From positions 15,133,001 through 15,197,000 of the forward strand of contig OU612066.1 of the NCBI GenBank assembly GCA_914767715.1: a DNA stretch of 64,000 bases. The letters run 5' to 3'. Below, piece by piece: positions 59,250 to 64,000 of the stretch (positions within the stretch are counted from its first letter, which is position 1; each line of letters opens with the position of its first letter). The position numbers and the translations under genes are program-made. Under the pieces are notes generated by a model that did no database searches, was not told the DNA's origin, and saw nothing but the letters and a program-made list of their open reading frames with translations. Source of the DNA: Membranipora membranacea (lineage: Eukaryota; Bryozoa; Gymnolaemata; Cheilostomatida; Membraniporidae).

Positions 59250-59371
59250 GTTGAACGCTGATGGCGTTATAAAAATGTATCAGTGTTCTTTACAATGTAA
59301 TAAGGGTTTTGGTGTGAATGCGAATGCTATGCGTGTTAATCTCTCTGTTTCATCATAACTTTTTCTCTTAG

Positions 59372-60237
59372 AATATAGAAGAATCAGCTGTGGTAAACCC
59401 AAAAACCATTTACAGATCCATCAGCTGGAATCAGCTCTGTGGAATCTGCTTTGATGATCTTAACGAAGACAGCCCACACGCTGCCTTGCTACCGTGTCAG
59501 CATAACTTCTGTAATTATTGCTGGAGTGTTCATATAACAAGTGCTATCAGAGAGGGGGCGGTGTCCATCACGTGCCCTGAATATGAGTGTAATAAGCCTG
59601 CGGATCCTGTGTTTGCAATGGCAATGGTGGAATATAGAAACTATACTGTGTACGAAAACCAACTCACAGAATTTTCGTACTTCTCTAGAAAGAAAGCTAA
59701 CTGGTGCCCTACCGACAGGAGAGAACTGATCCCATAATACAACACGGATTGCACACGGATACATTGCTCGCAATCTTTGTAATTGCTTAAAACATGGTAT
59801 GCGTTACAGAATGTATTTGAAAAAAGTTTCTCATTACCTGTGAAAGACGGCATTGTCTCACTGATACCATGGAGTGTAAAATATTTCTAAATCTCCTTTT
59901 CTATATATTATACCAAATCGGCCATACACCACATTTCCATTTGCAATTCGAGTTCGAGCTTGATCGAACTGAGATGTCACCTTTTGGTTTGTCCTTGAAA
60001 ACTGCATATGTTACCACGGTCTGTGATTGAGCTGAAAACTACTGGCATGTTTCTCATTTACAAGTCCTTGCATCTTACCGCTTGACCACTATGGCTGAAC
60101 TATTTTATTTGTAGCAAATCGCAAACTGTACGCTTTTTTAACAGCTTTGTGCCGAACAGTATTCACATTTTAAATGATGCAGCCTTCATGCCACACTAGT
60201 TTTACCTCATCATTGATGTTGTGTAACCAATAAATCT

Positions 60238-60268
<31 letters not shown>

Positions 60269-63051
60269 GTTTGAAAACTGGGTGTTCAAGCTTAATTCGA
60301 AATGGGAGGTGTGCGTAACTCAGTGCTTTGCTCATTTAACCGATCTCAACATGTAAACGAGAGCAGTTTTTAATTCTATCAACAAAAATTTAGTGGTCAG
60401 ATGAATAAATAATGAGTAGTATTCCTACCTACTGGTGAATGTTCTCTTTCTGCATGAATGATGTATTCCTTACACTTATCTCAGATGAGGACGCATGTTT
60501 TATTGCGGAGATGAGTTAGCTGACACAGATGACCCGATACCTGTCAGCTGCCTCTGTGGAATAGAAAGTTGCTTCAAATGTCTGAACGAGCCACACTGGC
60601 CTCTCAGCTGCTCACAGCTTCCAGATTACCATCACAGTCTAAAAAATGTTGGAAGTACGAAATACTGTCAGACGAGTAATAAAAATCTTTGACTTTGAAT
60701 TTCATTGCCTAGCGGCCAGGCTCTGACTCCTATGAGTATGTTTTGGCGGAAAGCCTAGTGAGAAAAGTTTTGACCTGAAAGTTTGATGACTGCAACAAGT
60801 TTTTTTGTCAAATTTTATTAATTTGATTTAACTGTCTCTAAAAATGAAATGAAAGATAATGGCGGAGGTAATGTAGCACACATGACTCATTTGTCATGTA
60901 ACACACCAAAGTTAACAAAGTGAACAATTGAGTTGTGCAGGCGCTGTGAATAGTTTGATTTTTTCACATCGTAATTGATTCCTCGAATAATGTTACCCCA
61001 CCCCGATGTTTGTTGTCCTGTTTTTACCTTAGATCAAGCTTGATCCAATTAGCCAGCACTTCTGGTCACTTTAGTTCTACTGGTATGCATGAGGGGAAGG
61101 GCAACTCATAATGCAGACAAATCGGATCAAATTTGATCTAACTGTATTATACCTGGAATTGCTCGGTTTTACAGGAAATTGGATGGCGAGTCCTTGAGGA
61201 TCACCTTTCCTTTTTTTTTTTGTTGTTTTAGGGAGCCATGGTTTATTGGACATAGAGACATTGTCTTTGCCGGTACAGGTAGCAAGGACCAAAACCTGCC
61301 CGTATTGCTCATATCCAATAGAAAAGTTTGGAGGCTGTGACTTTATGACATGTAGTAGGTGTTTGAGACACTTTTGCTGGAATTGTGGTGGAAAGCGTGA
61401 TAGTGAGCACATTGCAGGGAGTTGCACTGAGAAAATGGCAAAAGTAAGTTAACTCAGAGGTTTGAAAAAGATGTTTAACACATATCTTAGGCTACAGAAG
61501 TTTTTGATAGACCGAATATATATGTATATATTTATATATATATATATATTATATATTCCTGTAATATTCAAACTGCCTGTATCATCCCGGACAGCCAAGC
61601 AGAGGACAGTCATGTTTTGTTGTCAGATTACTGCATATGGTCAGCTTCAAAAGGGGTACTCTGCGGATAGTAAAATTAATCAATACCTCACTCAACGGTA
61701 GGTTGGACAGATCTGACCTTACCAAAATCAGCCATGCCAATAATTCCCTTTAGGAAATATATATACCTGAGGTCCTGGGAACTATCAATCATGAACACTC
61801 AACCCCACAACTCTGCATCAACAATCACCAAGCAGATGGCTTGGATATAATATATGCACCTACACTTAACTACTCTATCTCTGTTTGTTTCCAGAAGATA
61901 ATCTACAAGCATGAAATCGTCATTCCCAACTCAGGTAATCGAGATTTTGACAAGGCATGTCGCCATAGACATTATAAATCTCCTAACATGAAGACACAGA
62001 TTGAGGAATCTACCACAAGGTTCTTATTCAATACAGGAGTAAGTACCCTTTACTTAAAAAAAGCTTATTCAAATGTTCAGACACCCCCAAACTAGTGTAA
62101 CTATCTAGCTAAAGTTTACTCATCACACACCGTTCTATTTCTGGTAGCCTGGAATAGCAGTTATCATGTCTTGGATTAAGGTGTGACAACTCATCAGCAA
62201 TGAAGCTATTTTCAAAATATTTCATTTACCAGTTTTATAAAAATGCTTTGTTAAGTTTGATGATGGGCACACAGGGCTTCCAACTCTTCTCTTTTAAGAA
62301 TCTTGCTCTGCTCTTTTTCCAATTCTACTTTCTAATCTTCTGCTTTTTTCAAAAAGTTTGGTAATCTACTCTTTTTTAAGTTTGAACTCACACCATACCT
62401 ATTTTGATAATTTTTTCTGAATTTTATGATTTTATTCTTTGGTATAATATGACTATATGGCTTTATAGACTCTCAGCGCACAAATAATTGCATGGGAAAG
62501 TGCTCTGGCGCTCATCCTGCACCTCCGAGCCATCTATATCCCCGACAAAAACTACATTTTTCTACAAAAATAGTTAGCAGCCCTGGTGGGCTGTAGTTAT
62601 GGTAGGTCTTAATAAAAATATAATAGTTCAATAAAGGAGGTTAGGTAGGTGTTGCCAAGAATACAAAGTCTTCAGAATAGTTTTTAAATTGGCTATCTAT
62701 GTTTCATTTTTAGTTCAAAGCTGCCAAATGCTTTCTATCGCTTTGCCTACATGACAGTCTTGATCAGTATCTCAGACAAATACAGAGGCAGCTTTTAGCC
62801 TCCCATCGACTGCTCAAGTACTGCAGTGCAGTGAATTACTTCAGATCAGGATCGAGAGTCTGTATCAGTCGTATCTCTACTCTGGACTTTTTGTTACGGT
62901 TCTAGAGGAAATAATCAGAGCGGAGAAATGTGATGAGAAGATTCTTGAAAGGCTGGTCAAGTTTTATGAGCTTGTCAAGTCTAACACTGACAATCTCATG
63001 TGTGAAATCTCCGCTGCTTTGAATTACGTAAAACCTCTGTTACATTCTTAG
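59372..63051 (+). pseudogene. RBR ligase pseudogene D (exons 8-12 only)
   Basis: Exons equivalent to 8-12 of gene B lie at 59372-59718, 60485-60654, 61232-61443, 61895-62038 and 62714-63051; exons 1-7 are absent. RING1 and RING2 cysteines (CPYCSYPIEKFGGCDFMTC) remain, but the copy is dead. The donor after exon 8 changed from GT to GA (CAG|GAGAGAAC against CAG|GTGAGAAC in A and B). The first cysteine codon of the IBR became TGA. A one-base loss in the last exon (CTGGACTTTTTGTTACGG) leads to a TAG. Introns match B in detail, so D comes from a segmental copy of the B region, not from an mRNA. Confidence 0.9.
60101..60268 (+). mobile_element. Short retro-insert with a (CTTAT)n tail in pseudogene D
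   Basis: Intron 8 of D follows that of B up to ATGGCTGAAC, then has about 168 bp absent from B, ending in AATAAATCTTATC and five or so CTTAT units. A 3' end with a pentanucleotide tail is typical of a truncated non-LTR insertion. The right edge is approximate. Confidence 0.6.
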
Positions 63052-64000
63052 GAAATGCAATCCTTTTTTAAGTTCATCTTTCGGTTTGATAGTGTATTGT
63101 TTTCTTTGTCTTTCCTAATTTTTTAAGTTGTTCGTTCTGTCACTGCATTCATAAAGATGATTGTAGATTGACAATAAAAGTATATATATATATAACATCA
63201 GACCAAAATAAACATATTGATTCTTGACTTTGGCCAAACATTTCACAAAGTCTTGTGGGTAGCCAATAAGTTGGTTCTGATTTTCCACCCTACATACATT
63301 CAACATATGTTTTAAATCCGTGAAAAAATGTAAAGAATAATTTCTTTCTGTAATGATTATTAATCTACAATGTATATACAAAACATGATTTATATAGAGA
63401 CCAAATTTTCAATTCAAAATTACTAAGTCAATTTTTCATTTTTGTTTACCCTCTTCAAAAACTCTTAACAAAAAGCCGTTTTCACCTTTTTTTCTATCAA
63501 CTCTGATTTTGAAGATAAAATAAACTGAAATAAACAAAAAAAAACCCTAATTGATCTGTAGACATCTACGCATGGATAGTGAATAAGAAAGCTCTGTATG
63601 ACTAGTAATATTTCTGAGCCAAGGTAAAGAGCAGGAGGGAGAATATAAAAAAGTTACAGGCAACATACTGCTGATTTAGAGATTCACGAAAAGGTGTTTT
63701 ATCTCTTGGTGTTTCTACACTGATGCTGGTAAAGCAAATAGAAACAATAGTAAAGATCTCTTTAGTTCACAGGAGTAAGAACACGTGGAATTTTGATATA
63801 TTCGGGTTAGCATCAATGCTTTTTGTTGTGAAGTCAAGTAAGTATACATGAATTTTAGCGATACCCATGTATAAACTGTATATAGAATTCAAAGGTTTAC
63901 AATTCAATTCTACCTGAGTCGTGACGCATTTTACTTTCAGTTTTTTTGCAAGAATTTACAACATATAGGACATAGCTACTGAACAGGCATTTTCATGGGG
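63052..64000. repeat. Downstream part of the B-D segmental duplication
   Basis: No gene. This stretch follows the sequence after gene B (26333 to about 27360): shared blocks include GATAAAATAAACTGAA, GTTTACAATTCAATTCTACC and TTTTTTTGCAAGAATTTACA. Similarity still holds at the window end, so the duplication extends beyond it. It lacks the 316-bp MITE present after B. Confidence 0.75.

Overview
This is nuclear DNA from an invertebrate metazoan. It is AT-rich, with short exons, GT-AG introns, poly(A) signals, tRNA-derived SINE-like pieces, fold-back elements and an R2-type (restriction-like endonuclease) retrotransposon. Metazoan features include a near-canonical U2AF1 gene and a membrane protein with Src-SH2/SH3-type tail motifs. 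I cannot name the phylum from sequence alone; cnidarian, lophotrochozoan and deuterostome invertebrate are all compatible.

Layout: (1) 1572-4734, the splicing factor U2AF1 in eight exons. (2) 5488-9916, a full-length non-LTR retrotransposon with one open 1110-codon ORF, bracketed by two identical 181-bp direct repeats. (3) 10.2-26.3 kb, two complete tandem 12-exon genes (A, B) for Ariadne-like RBR E3 ubiquitin ligases. (4) 26.4-31.4 kb, noncoding DNA with MITEs and a U2-snRNA-like fragment. (5) 31396-34406, a small predicted secreted protein in five exons. (6) 36046-41926, a predicted single-pass membrane protein whose cytoplasmic tail has three repeats of tyrosine and proline motifs. One of its exons is split by a 2.5-kb inverted-repeat element. 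(7) 44.3-46.5 kb, a decayed copy of the tail repeat and a broken YqaJ-type exonuclease gene on the minus strand. (8) 46.65-48.95 kb, an NCT-codon satellite. (9) 50.9-56.8 kb, a third, more diverged but intact RBR gene (C). (10) 58.7-63.1 kb, a retrotransposon RT fragment abutting a truncated RBR pseudogene (D), copied from the B region as part of a segmental duplication that runs off the window end.

The dominant theme is the RBR cluster. A, B and C share all 12 coding exons, identical intron phases, a nearly invariant N-terminus starting MVKKGSRRGLNTGNTIR that I do not recognise, a complete RING1-IBR-RING2 with the catalytic cysteine, and a helical Ariadne-like C-terminus. Their promoters also share an ATTGG box, a TGGTGCAAT element and a TATA box. 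This looks like a lineage-specific, co-regulated family of HECT/RING-hybrid ligases with an uncharacterised N-terminal half. Exons were placed by hand from splice signals, reading frame and comparison between copies; no searches were run.
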